Source: Candidatus Endomicrobiellum devescovinae
GTDB taxonomy: Bacteria; Elusimicrobiota; Endomicrobiia; Endomicrobiales; Endomicrobiaceae
NCBI GenBank assembly: GCA_031267795.1
Contig: JAIRYK010000003.1
Coordinates: 1 to 50,415, forward strand
Direction: 5' to 3'
Length of the DNA: 50,415 nt
Shown here: in pieces, positions 6,827-16,179 of the stretch
Layout: the number at the start of each line of letters is the position of its first letter
Position numbering within the stretch: position 1 is the stretch's first letter
Notes under the pieces: model-generated
What the model was told of the DNA's origin: nothing
The model's input: only the letters and a program-made list of their open reading frames with translations
Databases searched by the model: none
Made by a program: the position numbers and the translations under genes

Positions 6827-7807
6827 ATGGCAACAGATTTGCAAGTCGGAACTAATACGCAAGTAGCACCCGTTAGAAGCGATATTTCATTACCGTCGCA
6901 CGATACGCCGCAGATAGACTTAGACACAGGGAAGTTAATATCTATAGATACGTCGTCTAAACTAGATGAACAAGCAATTAAAGAAAGCCAATCATTGTCG
7001 GAAAAAACATCAAAATACGTTCCTAGAAAGTTTTGGAATGGCGAAATAAAAAAACATTTCAACGAGTTGAACCCCGCTCAGCAAAAGGCGTGGTTAGATA
7101 GTTTTAAAATTGCAGAGAAGTCTTATGCCAAAATGATTGAGGGGATGAAAGACAGTTATGCTCAGTTAGACGATGTTGCAGGCGTGTTAGCGCCATATGT
7201 TGAAGAAATTATGAACGTATGGGGAGTAAGTCCAGCCACGTACATTGCAAACTTAATTGAAGCAGACAAAGAAGCGAGTAGAAACCCAGTACAATATATC
7301 TTAAAAATTATGGGAGCGAAAGGATTAACGTTCTCACAGCTTGGCGCTGGAGTTAAACCGTTAATGGATGACGCTGAGAATCAAGCGAAACTTGCGCCTG
7401 TAATGAATAAAATTAGCGAGTTGGAAACCAAACTATTACAACAGCAGCAAGTAACACCTTCGCAAACGGAAGACAATTTGGAATATACATCGGACGTAAT
7501 GGCAGAAGAAATACGTGAGTTTTTCAATCAAACGGATAGTTCTGGAAGAAAATTGTATCCAGAATGGGAATCTTTGTTAAACACCATTTTGCCTATGTAT
7601 TTGCAAGGTATATCGCTAGATGAAGCGTACAATGCCGCTGTAAACGATTACAAGGCAAAAATACCGACAAATCAGACACGAGTAGCACCTACGCCAGACA
7701 TAAGAGATGATAGCACTAGTAGAGCAATATCAGGGCGTGAAAGCAAAACCAAAGAAAAGCAGATGTTAGTTAATGTAATTGAACAACTAAAACAGAATTA
7801 CGAATAG
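6827..7807 (+). CDS. Probable scaffolding protein
   Basis: The gene lies directly upstream of the major capsid protein, where scaffolding genes sit in podoviruses. The 326-aa product is hydrophilic and mainly helical. It has a disordered N-terminus (1-~65), a central helical region (~70-200, for example LNPAQQKAWLDSFKIAEKSY), a coiled-coil/Gln segment (NKISELETKLLQQQQ) and a basic C-terminal helix (KEKQMLVNVIEQLKQNY) of the kind that binds coat in P22 gp8 (303 aa). The call rests on position, size and composition. Confidence 0.7.
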   Translation: MATDLQVGTNTQVAPVRSDISLPSHDTPQIDLDTGKLISIDTSSKLDEQAIKESQSLSEKTSKYVPRKFWNGEIKKHFNELNPAQQKAWLDSFKIAEKSYAKMIEGMKDSYAQLDDVAGVLAPYVEEIMNVWGVSPATYIANLIEADKEASRNPVQYILKIMGAKGLTFSQLGAGVKPLMDDAENQAKLAPVMNKISELETKLLQQQQVTPSQTEDNLEYTSDVMAEEIREFFNQTDSSGRKLYPEWESLLNTILPMYLQGISLDEAYNAAVNDYKAKIPTNQTRVAPTPDIRDDSTSRAISGRESKTKEKQMLVNVIEQLKQNYE

Positions 7808-7866
7808 CAAGTTTCACAGACAAACAGATAGTAAAAAATATAAACAAAATATAAGAGGAATATATT

Positions 7867-9159
7867 ATGGCTAATTATGGATATGGGGCTGCTCTATTTA
7901 AAGATGCTTGGGCTGCCACAAGAAGCTATTATGCGAAAAAAGTTATTGAAGATATTGAACGCTCTCACCCATTGCTTGATAAGATGGCAGGGCAAGGAAA
8001 TATTGCTGCAAAAGAGGGCGGCGTAGGAAAAAGAAACGTAGAGTTAATCCTCGCTAGAGTAAATCAAAATGTTAGATGGGTAACTTTTGACGAGCCGATA
8101 ACAGCTACAAGAACTAGTTTGCTTGAACAGATTGAATGGGATTGGAAATTCTGTTATCAGGATTTTGTTTTAAATGATAAAGTTTTGTCTATAAACAAAT
8201 CTGACGAAATAGCCAGTCTTCTCGAAATTAACCAAAAAGCGTTAAGACAAGGATTTTCTAGGGCTATGGCGGAGCAGCTCTATGCTGGAGGCGCAGACAG
8301 CCCGAAGTTAAGATCTGGATCTGGATTGGAGATGGGCGGCTTGAATTATTTGTTATCAGAAAATCCTTACGCATCCGATCTGTATGTTCTAAATCTGCAA
8401 AGAGGCGGAACTCCAGGTGATAAATATGAATTCTGGAGAAATAGAGCAGGCGAGTGGACTATTGACGCTAGCGGAGTTCAGTTTCCGTCAGATGCTAATA
8501 GAGTTGCCCAAGCAGAAATGCTTGTCAATTCTATGCGCAATATGGTTCAAACATTAAATACGTCAAAGAATTCAATAGACGGTATTTACATGAACTATAA
8601 GTTCTATGATTTGTACATTTATTTTATGCAGGAAAGATTGCATATAAATAACGTCTCTGGAGAAAAGAAAGATGTTGGATTTTCTTCTGTGGAATTTATG
8701 GGAATTCCTGTTTATCTTGACAAGTATTGCCCATCTAACCAAATTTATTTCTTGAACAGTTCAACTTTGCATTTCAAATATTTGGAAGGCGAAAACTTCA
8801 AACAAGAAGTAAGACAGATTCCAGACATGTTTGCGCATCAGTATATTACAACGTTTATCGGCAATTTCATAATTGAAAGACCCCGTTGCAACGGTGTGAT
8901 AACTCTGAACACAACAACAAATGGACTTCCTGAAGATTGCAATGTGTGTAACTTTAGCGCATATCATGACTACGATTATCCTAATGTTCAAAGTGGTCAA
9001 ACATCAGACACAGTCATAGAACGTGAGGACTACTCGGGTTCGGGAGTTTACAGAGAACCAGTATTACTCAGAGATTTGAAAGAAAAAAGAGGAAAGACAG
9101 AAGTAAATAAGAAAGACGAATCTAACAAGTCACCCCACATAATAGGTGAGAGAGATTAG
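7867..9159 (+). CDS. Major capsid protein (HK97-fold type)
   Basis: This 430-aa protein follows the scaffold and has the organisation of podovirus coat proteins. The N-terminal arm is helical, followed by basic segments (KRNVELILARVNQNVRW), a core with WDWKFCYQDFVLND, and a later MGIPVYLDKYCPSNQIYFLN stretch typical of coat proteins, where the subunit is checked against a fixed fold. It would form the icosahedral shell. The last ~50 residues are charged and low in hydrophobics, possibly an exposed tail. A 12-bp stem overlaps the stop codon. The identification is by pattern and context. Confidence 0.85.
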   Translation: MANYGYGAALFKDAWAATRSYYAKKVIEDIERSHPLLDKMAGQGNIAAKEGGVGKRNVELILARVNQNVRWVTFDEPITATRTSLLEQIEWDWKFCYQDFVLNDKVLSINKSDEIASLLEINQKALRQGFSRAMAEQLYAGGADSPKLRSGSGLEMGGLNYLLSENPYASDLYVLNLQRGGTPGDKYEFWRNRAGEWTIDASGVQFPSDANRVAQAEMLVNSMRNMVQTLNTSKNSIDGIYMNYKFYDLYIYFMQERLHINNVSGEKKDVGFSSVEFMGIPVYLDKYCPSNQIYFLNSSTLHFKYLEGENFKQEVRQIPDMFAHQYITTFIGNFIIERPRCNGVITLNTTTNGLPEDCNVCNFSAYHDYDYPNVQSGQTSDTVIEREDYSGSGVYREPVLLRDLKEKRGKTEVNKKDESNKSPHIIGERD

Positions 9160-9184
9160 TTTCTTCATTAATCTCTCTCAACTC
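9142..9184 (+). terminator. Long stem-loop overlapping the capsid-gene stop codon
   Basis: TGAGAGAGATTA (9147-9158) pairs perfectly with TAATCTCTCTCA (9169-9180) around a 10-base loop. ATAGG (9142-9146) and CCTAT (9185-9189) can extend the stem after a short bulge. Only a weak T run follows (ATTTTT a few bases on). It may be a partial terminator or a 3' stabilising stem that raises capsid mRNA above downstream genes. Confidence 0.6.
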
Positions 9185-9238
9185 CTATCCTACATTTTTA
9201 ATTAAATAAAACTAATAAATATAGATAAGGGAAAAAAT

Positions 9239-10327
9239 ATGATTTCACTTAAAGACTTTAAAAGATTAAAAGATGAGGCAATACAATCTAGTTTTGAAGT
9301 TATAGAGCCGCTCATTGTTGACCCTAGAATTTTTGAATATACGGAAAGCGGTGTTGTGGCAAATGATTACACGCTAGCTAGATGGATAGGGCGCAATATT
9401 AAGGTTAGAATTAAGCAAGGACAGAATTCCTTTTATGTTTGGGGTAAGTATGAAAAATTTAATTTAAAAAATAAATTCAATGACGACCTATATTACAATA
9501 GATTTCTTGACATGTATATGCCCTATCAAAATGAAGAGTTCGCAGATAATTTTTGCTTACAGAAAAACTATATTTTAGATACATCTTTGTTAGATGAGGA
9601 TAAGAATTATTACGGTTTAATTTTTGATACAAAAATATCGGAGATTACGTTTTTTTCAAGGTATTCGTACAGTAATCAAAAATTCTTAGTGACAAGACAA
9701 AACGATAGCAATTTAAGTTGGAAGGGAGAACCTTATTCTGATCCTAAACTTAATACTGCCAAAGTAGATGGCGACAAAAAGTTAAAAAAACAAGAAGCGC
9801 CGTTTGTAGATCCTCTTCCAGACGATTATCTTAAGAAAAGAATTTATTGCTACGACCATACTGTGATTCCCGACGAAGTTTATTGTCTGCATATAGAAAA
9901 CGAACCTAATTCTGATTTTGAAAAATATGTCGGTTTAACTTTTAAAGGGGGAAGCAACGATTCAGATTTCGTTCCACGTGACACATTTTTTATGTTTATA
10001 CGTTTAACTCTGATACCGGGTATAGTTTTAAAAGTTGGCGACGAGATAGAGATATCATCTTATTTTAATAATACAGGAAATCTATACGCGACGGTTAACA
10101 ATATCGCTATTGCAAAAAATGCAAAGGTGTTGTGGAATATAAATACTACAAACGAACTAAACCCCATATATGTTTATTGTTTAGTCGCATTTAAGAAACA
10201 AGTTGGTTTAGAGATAGCCGATGCGAGAGAAGTGTTAACCGCCAATCAGTATGGATTTTTAGAACAAAATGCAAAAACTTATAGCCTTATACCTCTTAAA
10301 GAGGGAGCAAAAGGAGAAAAAATATGA
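9239..10327 (+). CDS. Phage structural-region protein of unknown function (362 aa)
   Basis: The protein lies between the capsid and head-tail adaptor genes and overlaps the next gene by four bases. It is rich in Tyr, Phe and Asp with many short predicted strands, so it looks like a soluble beta-rich protein. I see no signal peptide, membrane segment or coiled coil. Head decoration, a capsid-vertex protein or a tail accessory protein are possible. P22 has no counterpart between coat and gp4. Confidence 0.55.
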   Translation: MISLKDFKRLKDEAIQSSFEVIEPLIVDPRIFEYTESGVVANDYTLARWIGRNIKVRIKQGQNSFYVWGKYEKFNLKNKFNDDLYYNRFLDMYMPYQNEEFADNFCLQKNYILDTSLLDEDKNYYGLIFDTKISEITFFSRYSYSNQKFLVTRQNDSNLSWKGEPYSDPKLNTAKVDGDKKLKKQEAPFVDPLPDDYLKKRIYCYDHTVIPDEVYCLHIENEPNSDFEKYVGLTFKGGSNDSDFVPRDTFFMFIRLTLIPGIVLKVGDEIEISSYFNNTGNLYATVNNIAIAKNAKVLWNINTTNELNPIYVYCLVAFKKQVGLEIADAREVLTANQYGFLEQNAKTYSLIPLKEGAKGEKI

Positions 10328-10800
10328 AGCTGAATCTGCCCGATTTTAGAATTGTCGCCCCACGATACTATCCCGAATTTATTAGTGAAAAAACAGAGAT
10401 AAACGAATCAAATAGGCACATGTTAAAAAGATTTGCAGGGTTTGAGTTCTCCTGTAGATTAGGTATATCTCCGATAAGCTATCCGTGCATATACGCTATT
10501 GTGGAGGTAGAATCCGAAGCGCCACAAATGTCATTCGTAGATATTGAAAGTGTCACGGCGGGAAAAGTTATGGATTCTTCGTCGCATTACGTGTACGGCG
10601 ATATTGGACAATTCTTGGTTGCTAAATTACTATATCCTTGTTCTACCAGCGATATAGGAAAAACTTTTGGAATGCCTCTATATATTCAAGACGCCAGCAC
10701 GTCGTTTTTTAAAAATATTGGACAATTAGAAGTGGGCGATGAAAAGGTTTTTGGAAAGAAGTTAAATGCCGATAATACTCAGGAAATAGCTTTTTTATAA
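10324..10800 (+). CDS. Phage structural-region protein of unknown function (158 aa)
   Basis: The start ATG overlaps the stop of the upstream gene, and AAAGGAG lies at the correct distance inside that gene, so the two are translationally coupled. The product is mixed alpha/beta with many aromatic residues and no recognised motif. The tight coupling suggests that it partners the 362-aa protein, perhaps as a second component of the same virion substructure. Confidence 0.55.
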   Translation: MKLNLPDFRIVAPRYYPEFISEKTEINESNRHMLKRFAGFEFSCRLGISPISYPCIYAIVEVESEAPQMSFVDIESVTAGKVMDSSSHYVYGDIGQFLVAKLLYPCSTSDIGKTFGMPLYIQDASTSFFKNIGQLEVGDEKVFGKKLNADNTQEIAFL

Positions 10801-10815
10801 AAGGGAGTTACTAAA

Positions 10816-11574
10816 ATGAACTGTTTGGATTTAATCCAAGAAGCCGCTGTAAGAGTAGGAATAGTGCAGCCTGCTACTATTGAAAACATATCAAATCCAG
10901 ATCCTAGCAGAAAAGATCCAGATGCTATGATATTGCTGGGAGCGTTGAATGAAACAATGAGGCAGGTGTTGGTAAAAAATTTATTTGACCCATATTGCAT
11001 TTTAGCAAAGATTGCAATAACTGACGCTGCCACTGCCACTGCTGGAAACACGTATATGTTTCCAATATTGACGAAATGCGTAGATTTTGCCGGTTTATTG
11101 TCTTCATATTTTAATGTTGAGTGTAGCGACGGAAGCGTGCAGACGTTTTTTGAGACTGACCCAGATACTTTTGAAAAGTTTTGGAAAGACCCTGCAAGTA
11201 CCGCTCCAGAGCCTATACCAAATAAAAATATGTTTAAAATTTACAATGGACAAGTGTGTTTTATTTCAAGAAAAGTTTTTGATGCGGACTTTAAAATATC
11301 GACGATAAGGTTCAGCTATCGTAGCAGTTACGGCGTTATGCCGCAAGGAGCTACAATCCCAGTAAATACTTTTAGCCACGACTCTGACAATACGAGTATA
11401 GACAACGAGCTTTTGATAGCAGGGACGGTGTTAAATTATAAGGCATATCAAGGTATGGATTATCAATTTGACGCTCAAAAATTTAACGATTATCTAACAG
11501 CATTAGAACGCAATAGGCAACGCAATAATCTATTTAGAGATACATCTATGGGCAAACCTGGTGTAACGGAATAA
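10816..11574 (+). CDS. Head-tail adaptor / tail accessory factor (gp4/gp11-like)
   Basis: The 252-aa protein has the layout of adaptors that ring the portal in podoviruses. The N-terminal helix (CLDLIQEAAVRVGI) and ALNETMRQVLVKNL are typical. A central beta region follows, and near the C-terminus a helical pair (LLIAGTVLNYKAYQGMDY, then FNDYLTALERNRQR) recalls the family pattern of hydrophobic, Tyr/Lys-rich helices. It lies directly before the nozzle gene, as gp4 precedes gp10 in P22 and gp11 precedes gp12 in T7. Function: closes the portal and forms the nozzle docking site. Confidence 0.7.
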   Translation: MNCLDLIQEAAVRVGIVQPATIENISNPDPSRKDPDAMILLGALNETMRQVLVKNLFDPYCILAKIAITDAATATAGNTYMFPILTKCVDFAGLLSSYFNVECSDGSVQTFFETDPDTFEKFWKDPASTAPEPIPNKNMFKIYNGQVCFISRKVFDADFKISTIRFSYRSSYGVMPQGATIPVNTFSHDSDNTSIDNELLIAGTVLNYKAYQGMDYQFDAQKFNDYLTALERNRQRNNLFRDTSMGKPGVTE

Positions 11575-11578
11575 TAAA

Positions 11579-14500
11579 ATGCCAGACCAGAGACAAAAAA
11601 TACTATTGCTTCCGCCAATGAAAGGCCTTAATCTTTACGACAACCCTTTCACGATGGACGCCCAATTTGCCGAAGATTTGACAAACTTTATGCCGCCGAC
11701 AACGGAGCTAAAAGTGCGTCCTGGAGTTGTAAAACTGACCTCTTTTTACGGTGCGATTAGGGGCATGTTTTCGTATGCAGTCGGGCAGGTTAAAAACTAC
11801 GGTAAGAATTGGTACGACCAGACAATCTCAGAGGGCGAGTATCAATCGCTCTTATTAAAAATCGTGCAAGGCAATGGCAACTCTCTGATTTATTCTTACA
11901 ATCCTCTAAACAATCAGTACGATGTTCTGCAAGAAGTAAAAGAGGGCGAGTATTCTAAAGATTTTGCAATATATAAGCATTCTTTAATGATGTGTGTTTC
12001 AAAGCCAGAATTACCGATGTACATTTGGTCAGCACGCAATGGCTGGAAAAATATGAAGTGGGTTGCTCCAGACAACTCAACCGAACTTACCGACTTGCAA
12101 AACATCACCTTTTATAATGGAATGTGTTTATCCAACGCCACTGGTACTTTTGATATTTTTATCTGCGACGCAACCAAAATAAATCCGCAAGATCCTAGCT
12201 TGTGGGATAAAGCATGGTCATGGTTCTCGCCTAAATTTCTTGGCAATATGCAAATATCTTTAGAAGGAATTGCCAAAAAAGGCGGAAGCATAATGAAAAT
12301 GTTTACAATATCCAAATCGGGTATTGAAACCATAAATAGTTATTTTTGCGTGTGTACCACGCTAGGCGAAATAATAGTTTGGCAAGGAGAATTAAAAAAT
12401 CCGTCATCGGAAGTACTACTAAAAAATCCAAATGCCGACCCTATAGCAGATTTTCAACTGGTAGGAAGATTTGAAATTCCAATTCCATTAAACAACAACT
12501 GTTTTTGTCAGATGGAAGGCGATATAATTGTTGCTACTCAAAACGGATTATTTAGTTTAAATAGAGTTATTTTTGGGCAACAAACCGAAATCACGCAGTC
12601 TTTAGAATCGAGAATTAATAATGTGTTTTCTAATTACATGTTTAAAGATAACGCGTACCAAAAGTTTTTTGGATTATTCTATTACCAAAAAAGTAGATTG
12701 TTGATATTTAACGTGCCAGACAGAATGCCGCAAACTTTGCAAAGTATCGGCGTTGGCACATTAATCGCAAAAGGCGACGAATTGGTATTAGGTTCGCTTT
12801 CAAATGACTTTGTATCCACTGTTATTGCTGGTCTAAAAAATTTTATTGGCAGTTATCTATATTATCATTGGATAGATTATACTCTTTTTATTCAGTTTGA
12901 TGACAGCGCTGGAAAAATTATAGATGAGTATTTAGGTATTTTTGCCCAATTTGTTACTAAGGAAGTAACTGACCCAGAGAATCCATATAAAGTTACCACG
13001 CAAGTAACTTTCTTTTTGCAAGAACTTTTAAGTAGCGGAATAAAAAAAACAGAACTACTAGCGCAACCCTTAGTTTTTACATGTCCTGACTTTACTGCAG
13101 CAGTTCCTTCAATTACCTTTACTAATAATCTTTCATGGAACGAAAGTTTAAAAAAGACATATCAGAATATAACGTCCTATTCTTACATGTTTAAGGAGTC
13201 TGAAGCTGGCGATAACGCTGATGTCGTTGACACTACGATAACTAACGTTATCCCTATAACTAAATTTTTTGCTCATCCGACAGCGTCGTCGCCTTTTTCT
13301 AATATTTACGAAGGAATGCAAGTTAATTTAGACAATATAAGATTATCTTATTTGGCTGTTAATCCTTTGCTTCCAGACCTAGAACCTAATACCCGAGCAT
13401 TCTTTTTGCGTTTTGGGCAAAAAGGTTTTTATCCAGACGGCGATCTATTAGACGAAATAGGCGTTCTTGAAGGAAACCTATACCTCGACAGAGCGAAAAA
13501 CGAACTAGTGCCTCAAGGGACAAGCCCTGTTGCTCAAATCTTTTTCAGAGAAATAACCAACCATATTCCCGATTTTATGGGGCTAGCCGCACAAAACTAT
13601 GAATATAGATACACTTTTACCCTCGCAGAAGAGATAACTGGAAAAACCCGAGAAATATCGGCAAGACTGTTTGCCACCATGTCTCAGTTCAGCCGTCAGG
13701 ATACTGCTTATCAATGCAACATAGATATGTCTATGGGGTGGTATGTAGACGATACTGCAATCCCAGTAAGTCTTACTTTTAACAACGCTGCTACTGTAAA
13801 CAATGCGATTTATAAGTTTCCTGGATATTGTATTTTTCTTACTTCTTTATGGGGATTCACAGAAATGGCATCTCGTTCGTCTACTTCTGGCGATTATGAG
13901 TTTAAAGATTTTACCTTCAATGAAGGGACTATTTTAGAAAGTTCTGATGGAAACGGATTTAAAGTTGTTAGTATAAAAACGGAATGGGTCAGTTGTCCCT
14001 ATTTTAAAGATGCTCTTGTAAATGCAGGTTTGACAGAAGAACATCAAACGGAAGATAACTATGAACAGATGGTAACTAAATTTGGATATACTTTAGCTCC
14101 ATTTGTTTGTGATATAACAGAAGCCCCGCCAACTCCACCAACGCCGCCAGTTCCGATTTCTATTAATGTTGAAGATTTAATAGAGGGTAGTAATTTAAAT
14201 GCCCCTCTTTCTTTGGATTTCAGCGGAAATATAGACGACATAAATTATGATGAATTTCAATATAAAAGTTATAACGATTTTTCATCGAAACTAAATTCAT
14301 ATTGGTGTCAAAACGGAACTGAATATTCTGGCGATCAGTTTTTAGCCAGACCCGCATTTACGCCTTTTGGTCTTGATTTGGTAAAAGAAGTAGGCTCTGT
14401 TTTTGTAGTTAATGGCGATTTTTTTAGTTTAAATCCACCTGCCTTTACTTACGAAATAAAATATGTTTTTTCTAGTCAAAATTTGGCTCAAGAGCATTCT

Positions 14501-15793
14501 TTGAGATTGAGATTTTATTTTTACTATACGAAAACGTCTCTCGGAGATACTTTTGTTATAGGAACTAGCTACAACGGTGAAGATTCTGGTTTTTTTTGGG
14601 ATGATGAGAGGATAGCTCCCGTCTCATCCCGAAACTTTTTTATGAAAAATATTGTAGCTTTTTATCCCCCCCTATCTTACTATCTGGTAATTGCGGCTGA
14701 TCCGACAACAACTATGTCGCCAAAGACTATTTTTGACTTTACTGGAAGCAACGACTGGGTTGTTAAAGAAATTTCTGCGGAAATGATTTATACATCTGGC
14801 GCGGAAACTGAAGAATATTTTGTCGATGCACTGCCAACCTTTAAACACGTAACCAAAGATAATATAGAAGCGTTTAAAGCTGCGTACGGATATTTGATGA
14901 GCGGATTTTGGATTAGTCCGAATGATCCAGAAAAAGAAAAAAAGGAACATAATAACTGGGCGGATATTTTTATGCCCAAAACTAAGCTAATAGAAGTTAA
15001 AAGTAAAGATTTAGCAAGGATTAAAGAACATAGAGCATCTAGGGGTGATAGTCCATTACCTATCTCGGCGGTACAGGTTGCAAATTTTAGTTTAGATGTA
15101 ATTCCAATTTTTGCAGGGTCTCACCTTCTCACAAATTTTAGAAGCGTTCAGTATGTTATGAATTCTTATTATGGGACATGGAGCAAATGGGAAGACGTTA
15201 ACATGATAGACGGAATTTCGCATTTAGGCGAATTTTATTTTGTAAAACCTGAAGATATACCTGACCGTAGTGGTACTAGTTTTACCTATAACACGTCCGT
15301 TTTATGTAAATTTGACGACATGGCTTTTGGCGATTATGATAAAAAGGGAACTCTTCCAATTCAAATATCGTATCAAACGCCAGCGAACAACTTAGGAATA
15401 AATCAATACAAACTTTTGGAGAGGATAAAGATATTAGCTACCCAAAGCACGTTCTGGGGAACGCAAGCTAATTATTTAAGAATAACGATGTTTTCAGATT
15501 TTGGGCAAAATCCTACATACTGGTATCAGCATTCGTCAGAGATTGGGAAACAGCGTATAATGAAGTTGTTAAAACTAAATGAAGAAAAAGAACTTCATGA
15601 GTTATCTTTTCAAGAGATGAAAAAGTTTAAAGAATTGTACGCTACAGAAAGTTCTACTATAAAGCACGTAGACATGGGATTGTTGTGTAGTCCGCTAAAC
15701 AGATTGAGTTTGAAAGTTGAAATGGACATAAAAGAAGCAAACATTATAATTTACGGGTATGAAATATATCTAAAAATAATGAACAAAGTATAA
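11579..15793 (+). CDS. Giant tail nozzle/stabilisation protein (gp10/gp12-like)
   Basis: The N-terminal ~60 residues fit the family of podovirus nozzle proteins: PPMKGLNLYDNPFTMD, then ELKVRPGVVKLTSFYG, followed by beta-rich repeats with APDNSTELTDLQNITFYNG near residue 163. At 1404 aa it is about three times P22 gp10 and well above T7 gp12. A proline hinge with PTPPTPPVP (851-859) divides it into an N-terminal nozzle-like part and a C-terminal ~540-residue part of unknown fold. No separate tail-fibre or tail-spike gene is seen, so the C-terminal half may provide receptor binding. It follows the adaptor after four bases. Confidence 0.7.
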   Translation: MPDQRQKILLLPPMKGLNLYDNPFTMDAQFAEDLTNFMPPTTELKVRPGVVKLTSFYGAIRGMFSYAVGQVKNYGKNWYDQTISEGEYQSLLLKIVQGNGNSLIYSYNPLNNQYDVLQEVKEGEYSKDFAIYKHSLMMCVSKPELPMYIWSARNGWKNMKWVAPDNSTELTDLQNITFYNGMCLSNATGTFDIFICDATKINPQDPSLWDKAWSWFSPKFLGNMQISLEGIAKKGGSIMKMFTISKSGIETINSYFCVCTTLGEIIVWQGELKNPSSEVLLKNPNADPIADFQLVGRFEIPIPLNNNCFCQMEGDIIVATQNGLFSLNRVIFGQQTEITQSLESRINNVFSNYMFKDNAYQKFFGLFYYQKSRLLIFNVPDRMPQTLQSIGVGTLIAKGDELVLGSLSNDFVSTVIAGLKNFIGSYLYYHWIDYTLFIQFDDSAGKIIDEYLGIFAQFVTKEVTDPENPYKVTTQVTFFLQELLSSGIKKTELLAQPLVFTCPDFTAAVPSITFTNNLSWNESLKKTYQNITSYSYMFKESEAGDNADVVDTTITNVIPITKFFAHPTASSPFSNIYEGMQVNLDNIRLSYLAVNPLLPDLEPNTRAFFLRFGQKGFYPDGDLLDEIGVLEGNLYLDRAKNELVPQGTSPVAQIFFREITNHIPDFMGLAAQNYEYRYTFTLAEEITGKTREISARLFATMSQFSRQDTAYQCNIDMSMGWYVDDTAIPVSLTFNNAATVNNAIYKFPGYCIFLTSLWGFTEMASRSSTSGDYEFKDFTFNEGTILESSDGNGFKVVSIKTEWVSCPYFKDALVNAGLTEEHQTEDNYEQMVTKFGYTLAPFVCDITEAPPTPPTPPVPISINVEDLIEGSNLNAPLSLDFSGNIDDINYDEFQYKSYNDFSSKLNSYWCQNGTEYSGDQFLARPAFTPFGLDLVKEVGSVFVVNGDFFSLNPPAFTYEIKYVFSSQNLAQEHSLRLRFYFYYTKTSLGDTFVIGTSYNGEDSGFFWDDERIAPVSSRNFFMKNIVAFYPPLSYYLVIAADPTTTMSPKTIFDFTGSNDWVVKEISAEMIYTSGAETEEYFVDALPTFKHVTKDNIEAFKAAYGYLMSGFWISPNDPEKEKKEHNNWADIFMPKTKLIEVKSKDLARIKEHRASRGDSPLPISAVQVANFSLDVIPIFAGSHLLTNFRSVQYVMNSYYGTWSKWEDVNMIDGISHLGEFYFVKPEDIPDRSGTSFTYNTSVLCKFDDMAFGDYDKKGTLPIQISYQTPANNLGINQYKLLERIKILATQSTFWGTQANYLRITMFSDFGQNPTYWYQHSSEIGKQRIMKLLKLNEEKELHELSFQEMKKFKELYATESSTIKHVDMGLLCSPLNRLSLKVEMDIKEANIIIYGYEIYLKIMNKV

Positions 15794-15806
15794 AAAGGAG
15801 ACAATC

Positions 15807-16178
15807 ATGGATAGAGGAGTAGAAGAAGGTTTGTTAGGTGGTGGCAGTATGCTTGGCGGCGTGCTTTTGGGGAAACTTTTAAAGAAACTTTTAGAAAAGA
15901 AAGAAGATGAAGAAGATACGGAAAATCAGAGCAATAAGCCGAACAAAAAAGAACCTAAGGAAGTTGACGCTGAGATAGAAGAAGGCGACGACGAAAATGG
16001 GGATAGGAAACCTAAAGGGTTATCTTTAGAAGTTTTAAGCATAGGCGGAGTCCCGAAAAATAAAAAGATATTTGGCAATGATGATGAAAATGAAGAAGAC
16101 GGAGAGTATGCCAACGCTTTTGCGAAAGTTTTACAAAAACTAAAAAGCAAAAATTCTGGAAGCAAGTTGAGGTTATAA
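15807..16178 (+). CDS. Small acidic phage protein with glycine-rich N-terminus (123 aa)
   Basis: Residues ~8-25 form a short hydrophobic glycine-rich helix (LLGGGSMLGGVLLGKLLKKL), followed by about 55 charged residues that alternate Glu/Asp and Lys. Disorder is likely. It is the first of nine genes in the candidate ejection cluster; one base separates its stop from the next start. A short hydrophobic head with a long charged tail could suit a membrane-interacting virion protein or chaperone. No family recognised. Confidence 0.55.
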   Translation: MDRGVEEGLLGGGSMLGGVLLGKLLKKLLEKKEDEEDTENQSNKPNKKEPKEVDAEIEEGDDENGDRKPKGLSLEVLSIGGVPKNKKIFGNDDENEEDGEYANAFAKVLQKLKSKNSGSKLRL

Positions 16179-16179
16179 T

